DNA of 64,000 bases from Roseivirga thermotolerans (GTDB lineage Bacteria; Bacteroidota; Bacteroidia; Cytophagales; Cyclobacteriaceae). The DNA lies in assembly GCF_014653175.1 (NCBI RefSeq), contig NZ_BNAG01000003.1:62001-126000 (forward strand), written 5' to 3'. The notes below the pieces were generated by a model. That model made no database searches. It was not told where the DNA came from and saw only the letters and a list, made by a program, of their open reading frames with translations. A program made the position numbers and the translations under genes. Shown piece by piece: positions 5,931 to 14,026 of the stretch. The first letter of the stretch is position 1; the number at the start of each line of letters is the position of its first letter.

Positions 5931-5947
5931 AATAGTTTTTATCAATT

Positions 5948-5976
5948 CCCCGGACTCAGCGCGAAAAGATCCGGGG
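5948..5976. repeat. perfect inverted repeat CCCCGGA/TCCGGGG
   Basis: CCCCGGA (5948-5954) pairs with TCCGGGG (5970-5976) across a 15-base loop, 35 bases upstream of the gene at 6011. It lacks a T-run, so it is more likely a leader hairpin or protein-binding site than a terminator. Confidence 0.55.
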
Positions 5977-6010
5977 ATGTTTTCTCACATCAACATTAAA
6001 TAGTTCAGAT

Positions 6011-6409
6011 ATGAAACTTAAAACGTATTCCCCTCAAAACTTACCTGTAGTTATCACAGGTCAACCGTTAATCAGAATCAATGTAAAGTCTGGTTTAATC
6101 TCATTTAGTAAAATGGCTGTAAAGGAATTGGGCATTAGCAGCAGTCATGGGCTTCAATTTCATCAAGATGAAGATAGACCTCAAGACTGGTATGTAAGTA
6201 TATCAGCTTATAGTGAACCAGATTGCTTTAGCATTCGGGTGAAGGATCACAGCCTATCATTTAACTGTCGTGCATTAGTTCAGCAAATTCAAGACAGCAT
6301 TCCAAATACTAAAGGGATGAAATCATTCAGAATGAATTTATCTACAACTCCCATGGATGTAGACGGTATGACTCTATACTCAATAATTACTAAAAGTGCT
6401 GCAGCCTAA
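6011..6409 (+). CDS. hypothetical protein, paralogue of the protein at 3101
   Basis: A 132-aa protein with strands and a helix: GLISFSKMAVKELGISSSHG, then DRPQDWYVSI, FSIRVKDHSLSFNCRALVQQ and a DGMTLYSIIT end. The same order of segments is seen at 3101-3532. It is the first gene after the RNA candidate and starts a second run of rightward genes. The function is unknown to me. Confidence 0.65.
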   Translation: MKLKTYSPQNLPVVITGQPLIRINVKSGLISFSKMAVKELGISSSHGLQFHQDEDRPQDWYVSISAYSEPDCFSIRVKDHSLSFNCRALVQQIQDSIPNTKGMKSFRMNLSTTPMDVDGMTLYSIITKSAAA

Positions 6410-6412
6410 ATA

Positions 6413-6670
6413 ATGAACCACTCCACCAAACTCTGGAAGCTAGGCATTATGAAGCAGCGATTTACGGAGCTGCAGGAGGGGCTGCTTGGCCGGCCCTATG
6501 ATAAGCGTCTGCAAAAAAAAATACACCAAATACGCAAGCAGATGATCAGGTTTATTAAAGCGCATCGGCTAGATCACTCCAGCGTGAGCTCATGCCTCAG
6601 TAGGGAGGAAAAGAAGAGCCTTGCGCTCAGTAGAAATAGAGATAGAAATCAGAAAACAGTAAATCAGTAA
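6413..6670 (+). CDS. small very basic protein, 85 aa
   Basis: The product is dominated by lysine and arginine helices (KRLQKKIHQIRKQMIRFIKA) and could bind nucleic acid. It starts 3 bases after the upstream stop and ends 2 bases before the next gene. No family recognised. Confidence 0.55.
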   Translation: MNHSTKLWKLGIMKQRFTELQEGLLGRPYDKRLQKKIHQIRKQMIRFIKAHRLDHSSVSSCLSREEKKSLALSRNRDRNQKTVNQ

Positions 6671-6672
6671 TT

Positions 6673-6996
6673 ATGGCATTATGTTTTGAATCAGTAAAAG
6701 TTGCTTACACTGTCTTTAATCAGGTTAAGAATAAGCACATACCAAATTTGTTAATACCCGCCTTTCCAGAGGATACTGCCGATTGGAGTCAAGAAGAAAA
6801 ATCGAATCCTAGGAGGAATATGGTATGCGGCTATGACCAAAAGTACGACAACGGTTGGGAAAGCCTTTTCTTCTATGTAGAAGACCCAACGGAGGAACTG
6901 AAAGCAGACTTTCAGGAATGGGCAAAAGCAGTGCCTAATACTAGTATTTCAAGGTTAGACAAAGAGTCAGGTTACTGGAGGTTCGGTTGGTTTTAA
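6673..6996 (+). CDS. hypothetical protein, 107 aa
   Basis: A globular, aromatic-rich protein with a strand-like N-terminus (CFESVKVAYTVFNQVKNK), an acidic middle (FFYVEDPTEELKADFQEW) and a WRFGWF end. Spacing of 2 bases from the upstream gene indicates an operon. Function unknown. Confidence 0.6.
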   Translation: MALCFESVKVAYTVFNQVKNKHIPNLLIPAFPEDTADWSQEEKSNPRRNMVCGYDQKYDNGWESLFFYVEDPTEELKADFQEWAKAVPNTSISRLDKESGYWRFGWF

Positions 6997-7008
6997 AGAA
7001 TAATAGCA

Positions 7009-7656
7009 ATGAAATCAAAAACCCACCGACTTATAGATTCCCGGTGGATGGTGTTCCAAACCATCTACGCCACCAGACCAGCATTTGAAGTAGCGCTAAC
7101 AGAGTACCTATTAGAGAAATGCAATGAGGATAATGAATTGAGCTTTCCGAAAATTGTATTCTTAGCCAAAGAGTTTGCCAGAAACTACAAGGGCATAAAA
7201 TGTAAAATGATGCTCAAGGTTAAGCCAGCAGCCAACATCATTGGTAAGCCGGAAATCAAGCCTTATAAGCTAGAGATTAATGTGGTTCGCAGCACTGGCC
7301 GATTCCCCTTTCTCACATTCCACTTGTCTGGTGTCGATTACATAGGCAACCCATGTTCAGATAAAGAAGGTCATCAGACAGAAACAATACTACTCCATCT
7401 GGTAGAGACAGATAGTGAAACAGCAATTATAAAAACCCCAACACAACAACAGCTCCAATCACAGATTGACACTTTTAATCGGGCTTATAAAGTAGGGGAG
7501 AAGGTTGAGGTTTATAACTGTAATTCTCCGGAAACATTCCTAGATGAAATCAAGAGTGAGGCTACAATAATGGGAGGTCATACAGCCATCACCTGGTTAA
7601 AGGAAAAAGGTTGGTGGGATCTATCATTCGTAAAAGGGCCAGCACCGCCATTCTAA
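7009..7656 (+). CDS. hypothetical protein, 215 aa
   Basis: The first half has helical and strand segments (FEVALTEYLLEKCNEDNELS, YKLEINVVRSTGRFPFLTFH); the second half ends with AITWLKEKGWWDLSFVKG. No catalytic motif is visible. It belongs to the run leading to the primase gene and could be an accessory replication protein, but the sequence does not show it. Confidence 0.6.
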   Translation: MKSKTHRLIDSRWMVFQTIYATRPAFEVALTEYLLEKCNEDNELSFPKIVFLAKEFARNYKGIKCKMMLKVKPAANIIGKPEIKPYKLEINVVRSTGRFPFLTFHLSGVDYIGNPCSDKEGHQTETILLHLVETDSETAIIKTPTQQQLQSQIDTFNRAYKVGEKVEVYNCNSPETFLDEIKSEATIMGGHTAITWLKEKGWWDLSFVKGPAPPF

Positions 7657-7707
7657 CACACCTCCAAGTCCTAATAATCAAATTTCACAATCACAAAATT
7701 GAAAACT

Positions 7708-7944
7708 ATGGAAAAGATATCTGTCAATGTCGAATTCCTTTTCGAATTAATAAGCAAAATCCATTGGGTTAATAGTGTGCCTGAATGTTTGCCTGATAAA
7801 ATTAGAGGATCTGAGCAGTGGATTTGGGTTGATAAAAATGGCAACGTATTCGAACGTGGAGCCGATTTCGAGGCTGCTGTAAAAGCCGATTCATACCCTT
7901 GTAAGGTATATAGGGTCGTTCCAGTTTCCGATGCCTATACATAG
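7708..7944 (+). CDS. small acidic protein, 78 aa
   Basis: I choose ATG 7708 over an in-frame TTG 9 bases upstream. The product contains RGSEQWIWVDKNGNVFERG, a short beta-hairpin-like segment, and no known motif. It is preceded and followed by low-complexity spacers rather than by overlapping genes. Confidence 0.55.
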   Translation: MEKISVNVEFLFELISKIHWVNSVPECLPDKIRGSEQWIWVDKNGNVFERGADFEAAVKADSYPCKVYRVVPVSDAYT

Positions 7945-8002
7945 TCTCAGTACTTAGCACTCAATACTCAATACCATTTACCCAAACCCCCAAATTCCCC
8001 AA
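7945..8002 (+). repeat. degenerate spacer of ACTCAATA- and CCCCAAAT-like units
   Basis: The 58-base gap before the primase gene reads as drifting short units (TACTTAGCACTCAATACTCA, ACCCAAACCCCCAAATTCCC). It is C/A-rich and should be unstructured next to the start codon at 8003. Confidence 0.5.
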
Positions 8003-10888
8003 ATGCCATACTTCGAACACGATGAGATACTAAAACGGACCAATGGTGGTCTCGATATTATCATTCACCTCTGCCCTGCTGCTGCCAAATGCGTTGGCAA
8101 CAACCGCCACTTTAAATTGAGAGAAGATGAGAATACCCCGAGCACCAGTATAAAGCAAATGCCAGATGGCAACTGGATTGCTACCGACTGGGGTGGTTCG
8201 GGCAAAAGTGCTGATTCGGAAAAACGAAACGCCATCCAGCTCTGGCAACACGTGAAAGGAGTAGACTACAAAACTGCCCTGGAGCAGATTGCCATTCAGT
8301 GGGGCATAATGCCGGAGGAGCAACTCAAACAAGTTCGCAAACCGGATTTCAATTCTAGAGATGCAAAACCAGATGAAAAAGAAGGTACCTATACTTTCGA
8401 TTTTTACAAGCTGGAAGAGATGCCTAAAGAGTGGCTTTCAGTATTGGGGCCTTATGCCAAAATAGAGAAAATGGCCTATTACCATTGGCATGCAGTAAAG
8501 AGCTATTCCATGGTAAAGAACGGAAAGGTAATGACCTGGAACAGCCGCGAGAATTATCCTATCCTGGTTATTCATGAAGAAGGCTTTAAGAAGATCTACC
8601 AACCACTGGCATTCGAGAAAAAAGACCGTTTCCGTTATGCCGTAGATAGTGAGAAGGACACCAACTTCATTCACGGTCTGGCTCAGGCAAAGAAATGGTA
8701 CCTAGATAACAATAAGTGGGAGGCTCCTGACTATAAAGAAACTGAAGAAGATGCTGAAAGCAAGGAAGACAGAAAGGAAACCAAAATTCCTGAGCTCATC
8801 ATCTGTAGTGGTGACCGTGATGCACTGAACGTTGCCGGCATGGGCTACTTTGTGGTTTGGAAGAACTCAGAGAGTGCCAAGATCACCGGCAAGCAGATGA
8901 TGGACATGCAGAAGTATGCCGAGAAGATCTACAACCTGCCAGACATAGATAACACCGGTATTATCCAGGGCCATAAGCTGGCCATGATCTACATGGATAT
9001 TCACACCATTTGGTTGCCGGCAGAACTGAGAAATGCCAAAGACTGGAGGGGCAACCCGCGTAAAGATCTGCTAGACTTCTGCGAGTGGAAGCGAGACAGA
9101 GCAAGCAGTGAGTTTAAGCAGTTGCTTCGCATAAGCTACCCAATGAAGTTTTGGGATAGCTACGTGAACAAGAATGGAAAGATCACTTATGAGGTACGTG
9201 ACACCTATATGTTCAACTTCCTTTCCAGGAATGGATATTACATCTACAGAAAGGAGGGAGTAAAGGAAGACTTCATTTTCATTCATGTTGATGGAAATAT
9301 AGTGGCAGAAGTGAATGCTATAGACGTAAAGAAGTTCGTAATCCGCTTTCTGTTCGAAAGGAGAGAAGACATCAAGCTTCGCGATTTCTTCCTGAGAACA
9401 CCAAGGCTCAACCCTTCAGCCCTTACAGATCTGCACGAGACTGAGTTAGACTTTCGCAGCTACTTTAAAGATGGCCGCATCTACTTCTTCAGTAATGGCG
9501 CTTTTATGGTGTCGGCCGATGGTATTGAGAAACTGAAACCAGGTACCATAGATAAGTATGTATGGGAAGAAAAGGTGTTGAAGAATGGACTGAAGAAAGG
9601 CTTCCAGATTGAAAAGCCATTCTTCAAAGTCACCCACTTTTTAGATGAAGATGGTAAGCAGGTAATTGAAGATTTGGAGATACTGAATGATGATTGCGAG
9701 TTCTTCCGCTACCTCATTCAGACATCGAGAGTACACTGGCAAGCGGAACTGGAAGATCGGTTAGATAACCTTCCACCCAAAGAGAGAAGGGCATACCTGG
9801 AGAAATACAAATTCAGCATAGAAGGGCCTAATCTGGAAGCTGAAGAGATCCGCGAGCAGAAGCTGCAGCTGCTCAATAAAATGTATGTGATAGGCTACGT
9901 AATGCACCGCAACAGAAAGCGTAGCCGCCCATGGGTGCCACTGGCCATGGACTACCGCCTGAGCGATGCCAATAAATCTTTCGGTGGATCCGGAAAGTCT
10001 ATGATCTTCGAAACGGGCCTTTTTGCCATGAGCCGAATGGTGAAGATAAACGGTAAGGACAAAAAGCTCTGGACTCAAGAGCACCTATTTACCGAGGTAA
10101 CCAAAGACACCGACTTTATCCTGTTCGATGATTTGGATGAATACTTCGATTTTCGAATGTTGTTCACTTATACGTCAGGATCGTTTTCTGTTAACCCAAA
10201 GTTCGGCAAACGCTTCACTATGAGTAATGATGAAGCCCCATTGATTGTAGGCACTACAAACTATGGATTAAGAGATACCACCCCCTCCATTCGCAGGCGC
10301 TTGTTCCCTATGCTTTTTAGTGATTACTATCACCTGGCAGGCGATGGCTACAGAGAACACCGGGAAATCAATGCAGAATTTGGCCATGATATTCTCGATG
10401 AAGACACCACTCCTGAAGAGTGGAACCGCTTCTACAATTTTATGATGCAGTGCCTGCAGTTGTATCTGCAGTTGCCTAAACCGGTGTATCCGCCAATGAG
10501 CCAGATGGAGCTTAGGAACCTTCGTAGCAAAATGGGCGACACTTTCTTCTATTGGGCTGAGGTCTTCTTTAGCCCTGCAGGTGATAACCTGAACAAAGAA
10601 TTGGTGAAAGCTGAAGTGATGGAAGAATACCAGAAGGAAGTAGGAGGTAAATTCAAACTCAGCTCTCAAGGCTTTAAAGATAAGCTAGAGGCTTATTGTA
10701 TGTATTCAAACCTCACCTACAACCCTCTCCCAACAGATGAGAGGAACAACAGAATCATTCGCTTGCACAACGGCAAAACCACGGAAATGATTTTCGTGGC
10801 CACAGAAGACTGGATGGCCAATGAAGACAAGCGTCAGGCAGATCAGGAAATAGATAACAACTTAAAACAGATATCAGATGAGTTCTAA
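8003..10888 (+). CDS. primase / SF3 helicase replication protein, 961 aa
   Basis: The N-terminal 105 residues resemble the DNA-binding part of phage primases (FKLREDENTPSTSI, ATDWGGSGK, NAIQLWQHVKGVDYKTALEQI). A TOPRIM-like motif follows at 270-273 (GDRDAL), with a later acidic YMDIH. The C-terminal third is a P-loop helicase: Walker A GGSGKS at 661-666, Walker B FILFDDLDE near 703, and a sensor region GTTNYGLRDTTPSIRRRLF near 752. This order is that of D5/P4-alpha-type primase-helicases, which start replication of plasmids, phages and satellites. It is the element's largest gene and implies that the element can replicate when excised. Confidence 0.8.
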   Translation: MPYFEHDEILKRTNGGLDIIIHLCPAAAKCVGNNRHFKLREDENTPSTSIKQMPDGNWIATDWGGSGKSADSEKRNAIQLWQHVKGVDYKTALEQIAIQWGIMPEEQLKQVRKPDFNSRDAKPDEKEGTYTFDFYKLEEMPKEWLSVLGPYAKIEKMAYYHWHAVKSYSMVKNGKVMTWNSRENYPILVIHEEGFKKIYQPLAFEKKDRFRYAVDSEKDTNFIHGLAQAKKWYLDNNKWEAPDYKETEEDAESKEDRKETKIPELIICSGDRDALNVAGMGYFVVWKNSESAKITGKQMMDMQKYAEKIYNLPDIDNTGIIQGHKLAMIYMDIHTIWLPAELRNAKDWRGNPRKDLLDFCEWKRDRASSEFKQLLRISYPMKFWDSYVNKNGKITYEVRDTYMFNFLSRNGYYIYRKEGVKEDFIFIHVDGNIVAEVNAIDVKKFVIRFLFERREDIKLRDFFLRTPRLNPSALTDLHETELDFRSYFKDGRIYFFSNGAFMVSADGIEKLKPGTIDKYVWEEKVLKNGLKKGFQIEKPFFKVTHFLDEDGKQVIEDLEILNDDCEFFRYLIQTSRVHWQAELEDRLDNLPPKERRAYLEKYKFSIEGPNLEAEEIREQKLQLLNKMYVIGYVMHRNRKRSRPWVPLAMDYRLSDANKSFGGSGKSMIFETGLFAMSRMVKINGKDKKLWTQEHLFTEVTKDTDFILFDDLDEYFDFRMLFTYTSGSFSVNPKFGKRFTMSNDEAPLIVGTTNYGLRDTTPSIRRRLFPMLFSDYYHLAGDGYREHREINAEFGHDILDEDTTPEEWNRFYNFMMQCLQLYLQLPKPVYPPMSQMELRNLRSKMGDTFFYWAEVFFSPAGDNLNKELVKAEVMEEYQKEVGGKFKLSSQGFKDKLEAYCMYSNLTYNPLPTDERNNRIIRLHNGKTTEMIFVATEDWMANEDKRQADQEIDNNLKQISDEF

Positions 10889-11228
10889 ACCGGCAACAAT
10901 CGAAGATCTCTGCAAAGAGAACTATCCCATCTTCCTGAAGCACCCTCAGGAGTACCTACTCATTAAGATCACTGAGATGACAATTTTCACCGTACGCGTG
11001 GTGCTGCTCGATGAGGGCTACTCATTCGAACACAAGCGAAAGAAGAAGACCTATAAGTGTGAGAATGACTTTGGAGAAGCCCTGGATAAACTGGTTGGCT
11101 TTAACCTCATCACGGAATATGACTACATGGTGGCTTTGCGCGACTACTTCCACAAAGAGCACGAAGCAAGAGAACGGTTCCGTCCGGTATATGAACAGTT
11201 TTTAACCCAATACAGAATGAATAACTAA
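10878..11228 (+). CDS. hypothetical protein coupled to the primase, 116 aa
   Basis: The start overlaps the primase end by 11 bases, so translation is probably coupled and the protein may assist replication. It is charged and helical (DFGEALDKLVGFNLITEYDY ... FHKEHEARERFRPVYEQFLT). No family recognised. Confidence 0.6.
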   Translation: MSSKPATIEDLCKENYPIFLKHPQEYLLIKITEMTIFTVRVVLLDEGYSFEHKRKKKTYKCENDFGEALDKLVGFNLITEYDYMVALRDYFHKEHEARERFRPVYEQFLTQYRMNN

Positions 11229-11240
11229 ACAATTAGGAGC

Positions 11241-11897
11241 ATGGATATCAAAGAAATAGACAAGCAGTTTTTTAAGCATATACGGCCTAAAAAAGGTGCA
11301 CCAAAAAACCTGCTAGACTTGGATCTGAACGATGTAACAGTTGCCTTCCTAGAAGCCAGCTGTATTTATGATTTCAATAAATGGAATGACTGTGAGTATT
11401 ATGAGGCCATGAATGAAGAGGAGAAAGATGGAATAGGTATTAATCACATCTATGTTGCTTTTAATGATGAAAAGCAAGCCGAAATCTTCGTTGTTACTGA
11501 TTTGAATTTTTGGTTCAATGTTGAGAATAAGGAAGTTTATTTTCAGTTCGATAAACCAGAGGGTGAATACGAAGGTGAAAGACTTTCTCCTTATATAGGA
11601 GTTGAACTCCCTGATACTGTAAGAGAGCTATGCGCTCTTTACTGCAAGTTCAAATTTCATCTCTTATCAATAATTGTGGCAAAGCGAAGGGAAATAGAGA
11701 GTTGGATTGATGAAATGCATAACCCTAAGCCAATAGTTTTTGATCCTGATGAACTGGTTGAGTGTACTAGTTGTGGATTTGTTCACAAAGGAGCAGATAG
11801 GATTAAGAACAATAAAGAGGGTGTTCCAAACACCTTTTGTCCCAGATGTGGACACGACTGCTTTTATCCGGAAGACCGTGAAGACCTACCCTTTTAG
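11241..11897 (+). CDS. protein with C-terminal zinc ribbon, 218 aa
   Basis: The last 50 residues contain CTSCGFVHKG and then CPRCGHDCF, two CxxC knuckles typical of a zinc ribbon. The first 150 residues form an acidic alpha/beta region (IYVAFNDEKQAEIFVVTDLN, VELPDTVRELCALYCKFKFH). It lies 12 bases after the previous gene, with AGGAG just before the ATG. Nucleic-acid or protein binding is likely; the exact role is not visible. Confidence 0.6.
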   Translation: MDIKEIDKQFFKHIRPKKGAPKNLLDLDLNDVTVAFLEASCIYDFNKWNDCEYYEAMNEEEKDGIGINHIYVAFNDEKQAEIFVVTDLNFWFNVENKEVYFQFDKPEGEYEGERLSPYIGVELPDTVRELCALYCKFKFHLLSIIVAKRREIESWIDEMHNPKPIVFDPDELVECTSCGFVHKGADRIKNNKEGVPNTFCPRCGHDCFYPEDREDLPF

Positions 11898-11899
11898 CC

Positions 11900-12145
11900 A
11901 TGGAAATTCTATCAATCATCTGGTCACTGGTTAAGGTGTTATGCTTTGGGTATGTGGCATTCATCTATTTAAGAAAGATATTTCTACCTAAAGAGCGCAG
12001 ATACAAGCGCCATGCTTGGCGTGTACGGGTAAATGGTCTGGTAAATTTCGTACAGCGCAATCTCAGACGCCTCAACCCCAATTATGACCCAAGAATGGAA
12101 GACTTTTTTAGAAAGCTGGAGAAGCGAAAGTCTACCAATGACTAA
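11900..12145 (+). CDS. small membrane-anchored basic protein, 81 aa
   Basis: An N-terminal hydrophobic segment (ILSIIWSLVKVLCFGYVAFI) is followed by a strongly basic tail (RYKRHAWRVRVNGL ... RNLRRLNPN). It would sit in the inner membrane with the tail in the cytoplasm. Two bases separate it from the upstream stop. Function unknown. Confidence 0.55.
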   Translation: MEILSIIWSLVKVLCFGYVAFIYLRKIFLPKERRYKRHAWRVRVNGLVNFVQRNLRRLNPNYDPRMEDFFRKLEKRKSTND

Positions 12146-12176
12146 TTCACCAATTAACTATTGACCAATTGACCCC
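12131..12176 (+). repeat. degenerate spacer of ACCAATGACTAATTC-like units
   Basis: Units such as ACCAATGACTAATTCACCAA and TATTGACCAATTGACC repeat the style of the 2764-2820 spacer in the same orientation. The first bases overlap the end of the 81-aa gene. Confidence 0.55.
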
Positions 12177-12324
12177 CGAAGAGGCACAGAAGATATTGAA
12201 CAGTAACTCCTCCGGTAGATCTTATACCAGAGAAGAAGCTGCTGCATGCCTCTTAAGGCTTCAACGGTTGGCCAAAGCCAGAATTAACGAGCGTCCGCCT
12301 GCTATAATGAAGGTTAATCGTTAA
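12169..12324 (+). CDS. possible small helical protein, 51 aa, TTG start
   Basis: An open frame from TTG 12169 to TAA 12322-12324 encodes TPEEAQKILNSNSSGRSYTR followed by EEAAACLLRLQRLAKARINE and RPPAIMKVNR. The composition looks like a real helical protein rather than chance. It fills the gap before the recombinase gene. There is no ATG, and the spacer repeats run through its start region, so the call is tentative. Confidence 0.4.
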   Translation: MTPEEAQKILNSNSSGRSYTREEAAACLLRLQRLAKARINERPPAIMKVNR

Positions 12325-12349
12325 TTTGTACAACACTCAATTCAACATC

Positions 12350-13945
12350 ATGGAAAATACTAACCAGGTAATCATCTATGCCCGCGTGAGCTCCGATGAT
12401 CAGAATAAAAATTTCTCAATTCCGGATCAGATAGATTTCATGAAAGAGGCAGTTGCCAGAAGAAACGAAGTGCTGGCCGGTGAATATATAGATGATGGCT
12501 ATAGTGCTAAGAGCTTCGACCGCCCAGACTGGAGGCAGCTGAAGAGAGATATATCCCGGTTAAATGTGAGCAAAGTTTATGTGCTCAAATGGGACCGTTT
12601 CGCCCGGCATGTAGAATTTGCTCTCACTGAGATTCGCATTCTAAAGGGCAAGGGAATTGAAGTGAATGCTATTCTCGAACCCATCGATTTCAATATTCCC
12701 CAATCGAAATATCAGCTCAATACTTATCTCACTTCCGGAGAGGTGGAGCGTGAGCAGATTGCCCTTCGTACTTCCATGGGTATTAACAGATCCCTGAGAG
12801 AAGGTTACTGGCCAAACATGGCCCCTATTGGTTATGACAATCACAAGATCAACGGGCGCGGTAGCCTTATTCCTAATAGTGATGCCAAGATTATCCGCTA
12901 CATATTCGAAGAGTTCTCCAGACAGGTGCTCACACAGGCGGAGCTCAGAATTCAGGTAAGAAGGGTGTATGGTAAAGACATTAAGGAAAGCACTATGAGC
13001 GATCTACTCCGGAGAATTGTATATGCCGGAAGGGTGCATGTGCCGGCTTTTGCTGGAAGGCCAGAGCTGATCAGGGAGGCCATTCACGAACCTATTATTT
13101 CTTTCGAGCTATTCGAGAAGGTGCAGCGCATCCTCAAAGGAGGCAATAAGGCTAACAGAATGCCTAAAGTATCTCAGGAGCAACTCCCGCTGAGGGGCTA
13201 TCTTGAGTGCCCCAGCTGTGGATCCAAACTTACTGGATCGGCCAGCAAAAGCAGAAACGGATCCTACCACCATTACTACCACTGCAGAAAGCCCTGCAAG
13301 ACCAGATTCAATGTTGGTCAGGTGCATGAATCATTCTACTCATTTCTTAGTGATATCCGTCCACCGGAAGAAGAGCTGAGGTTGTACGAGCTCGTTCTGC
13401 AGGAAGAACTCAACGATCATAAGAAGCATATCAGATCGGCCATGGCCACTGCAGAGAGAAAACTAACCAAGCTGGAGGAGCAAATCAGCCAGGCACAACG
13501 AAGGGTTTTCCTGAATGAATTGCCGGTGAGCATTTTCGAGGCTGAAAAGGCCCGGATAGATGTGGAGATTGCCAACCTGAAAGAGTCTATTACCGCCAAC
13601 AAGCGCCAAAGCACACTGAACCAGGAATGGATTGCAGGCAGCGTTGAAGCGCTGGCCAATCTACCTAAATGGTTCCGTGATGGTGACCTCGATCTCCAAC
13701 GTGAGATACTTGGTTCGACATTCCCCGAAAAGCTGATTTATGACGGAAAAGAATGTCGAACCACAAAACTCAACGGGCTAATATCCTTCCTACGCAATGA
13801 AAACGAAGATTTTGGCTGGTCAGAGACAAAAAAAGAGCCTTCTCAGAAAGAAGGCTCCGTGGCAGTACCTAGGGCCGGAGTCGAACCGGCACGCCCGAAG
13901 GCATTGGTGTTTGAGACCAACGCGTCTACCAATTCCGCCACCTAG
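12350..13945 (+). CDS. large serine recombinase (integrase), 531 aa, 3' end fused into tRNA-Leu
   Basis: The resolvase domain starts VIIYARVSSDDQ with the catalytic serine at residue 14 and continues with KWDRFAR and the SGEVEREQIALRTSMG helix. Then come a recombinase domain (GYWPNMAPIGYD ... RIVYAGRVHVPAF), a zinc ribbon with CPSCGSKL and CRKPC near 286-325, and a coiled coil. It should cut and join attachment sites for integration and, with a helper, excision. The last 40 or so codons run through the tRNA-Leu terminator and gene on the other strand (AGVEPARPKALVF), and the TAG stop lies in the tRNA acceptor stem. An in-frame TTG at 12326 is an alternative start. Confidence 0.85.
   Translation: MENTNQVIIYARVSSDDQNKNFSIPDQIDFMKEAVARRNEVLAGEYIDDGYSAKSFDRPDWRQLKRDISRLNVSKVYVLKWDRFARHVEFALTEIRILKGKGIEVNAILEPIDFNIPQSKYQLNTYLTSGEVEREQIALRTSMGINRSLREGYWPNMAPIGYDNHKINGRGSLIPNSDAKIIRYIFEEFSRQVLTQAELRIQVRRVYGKDIKESTMSDLLRRIVYAGRVHVPAFAGRPELIREAIHEPIISFELFEKVQRILKGGNKANRMPKVSQEQLPLRGYLECPSCGSKLTGSASKSRNGSYHHYYHCRKPCKTRFNVGQVHESFYSFLSDIRPPEEELRLYELVLQEELNDHKKHIRSAMATAERKLTKLEEQISQAQRRVFLNELPVSIFEAEKARIDVEIANLKESITANKRQSTLNQEWIAGSVEALANLPKWFRDGDLDLQREILGSTFPEKLIYDGKECRTTKLNGLISFLRNENEDFGWSETKKEPSQKEGSVAVPRAGVEPARPKALVFETNASTNSAT
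13828..13857 (-). terminator. intrinsic terminator of tRNA-Leu
   Basis: Read leftward: GAGCCTTCT, loop TTCTG, AGAAGGCTC, then seven T. It lies directly downstream of the tRNA and inside the 3' end of the recombinase reading frame. Confidence 0.75.
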
Positions 13946-13947
13946 GC
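13866..13947 (-). tRNA. tRNA-Leu (anticodon CAA)
   Basis: The leftward strand folds as a tRNA: acceptor GCCTAGG paired with CCTAGGT, anticodon stem TTGGT/ACCAA around loop CTCAAAC, a long variable arm (TGCCTTCGGGCGT) and a T arm GCCGGTTCGACTCCGGC. The loop places CAA at the anticodon position, reading UUG leucine codons, and the long variable arm fits leucine. CCA is not encoded. The element's recombinase gene runs antisense across nearly all of it. Confidence 0.9.
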
Positions 13948-13966
13948 ATCTATGAAATTGGGTGTG

Positions 13967-13974
13967 CAAAAATG
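13967..13974 (-). promoter_or_regulatory. possible -7 element of the tRNA-Leu promoter
   Basis: Read leftward, CATTTTTG resembles the Bacteroidota -7 box TAnnTTTG with one change and lies about 20 bases before the tRNA start. Confidence 0.3.
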
Positions 13975-14026
13975 AGTAAAGATTTTTTATTAAACAACCT
14001 TGAGGTTGAGGAAAATTGATGAATCT

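Larger units (their letters stand above)
923..13945. mobile_element. integrated phage-satellite-like or plasmid-like element
   Basis: One leftward HTH repressor gene at the left, a long rightward series of small overlapping genes, a primase/SF3-helicase at 8003-10888 and a serine recombinase at 12350-13945 that runs into tRNA-Leu form a self-contained replication and integration module. No capsid, terminase, tail, relaxase or type IV secretion gene was recognised. The right end lies in or beside the tRNA-Leu gene. The left end is only inferred, from the change of gene style near 920-963; no repeat of the tRNA sequence was found there, and serine recombinases need only a very short shared core. 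A left end outside the window is possible. Confidence 0.55.

Noticed and set aside
5750-5935. Open frame across the structured RNA candidate
   Set aside because: It spans clear stem-loops and the terminator and has no protein-like pattern.
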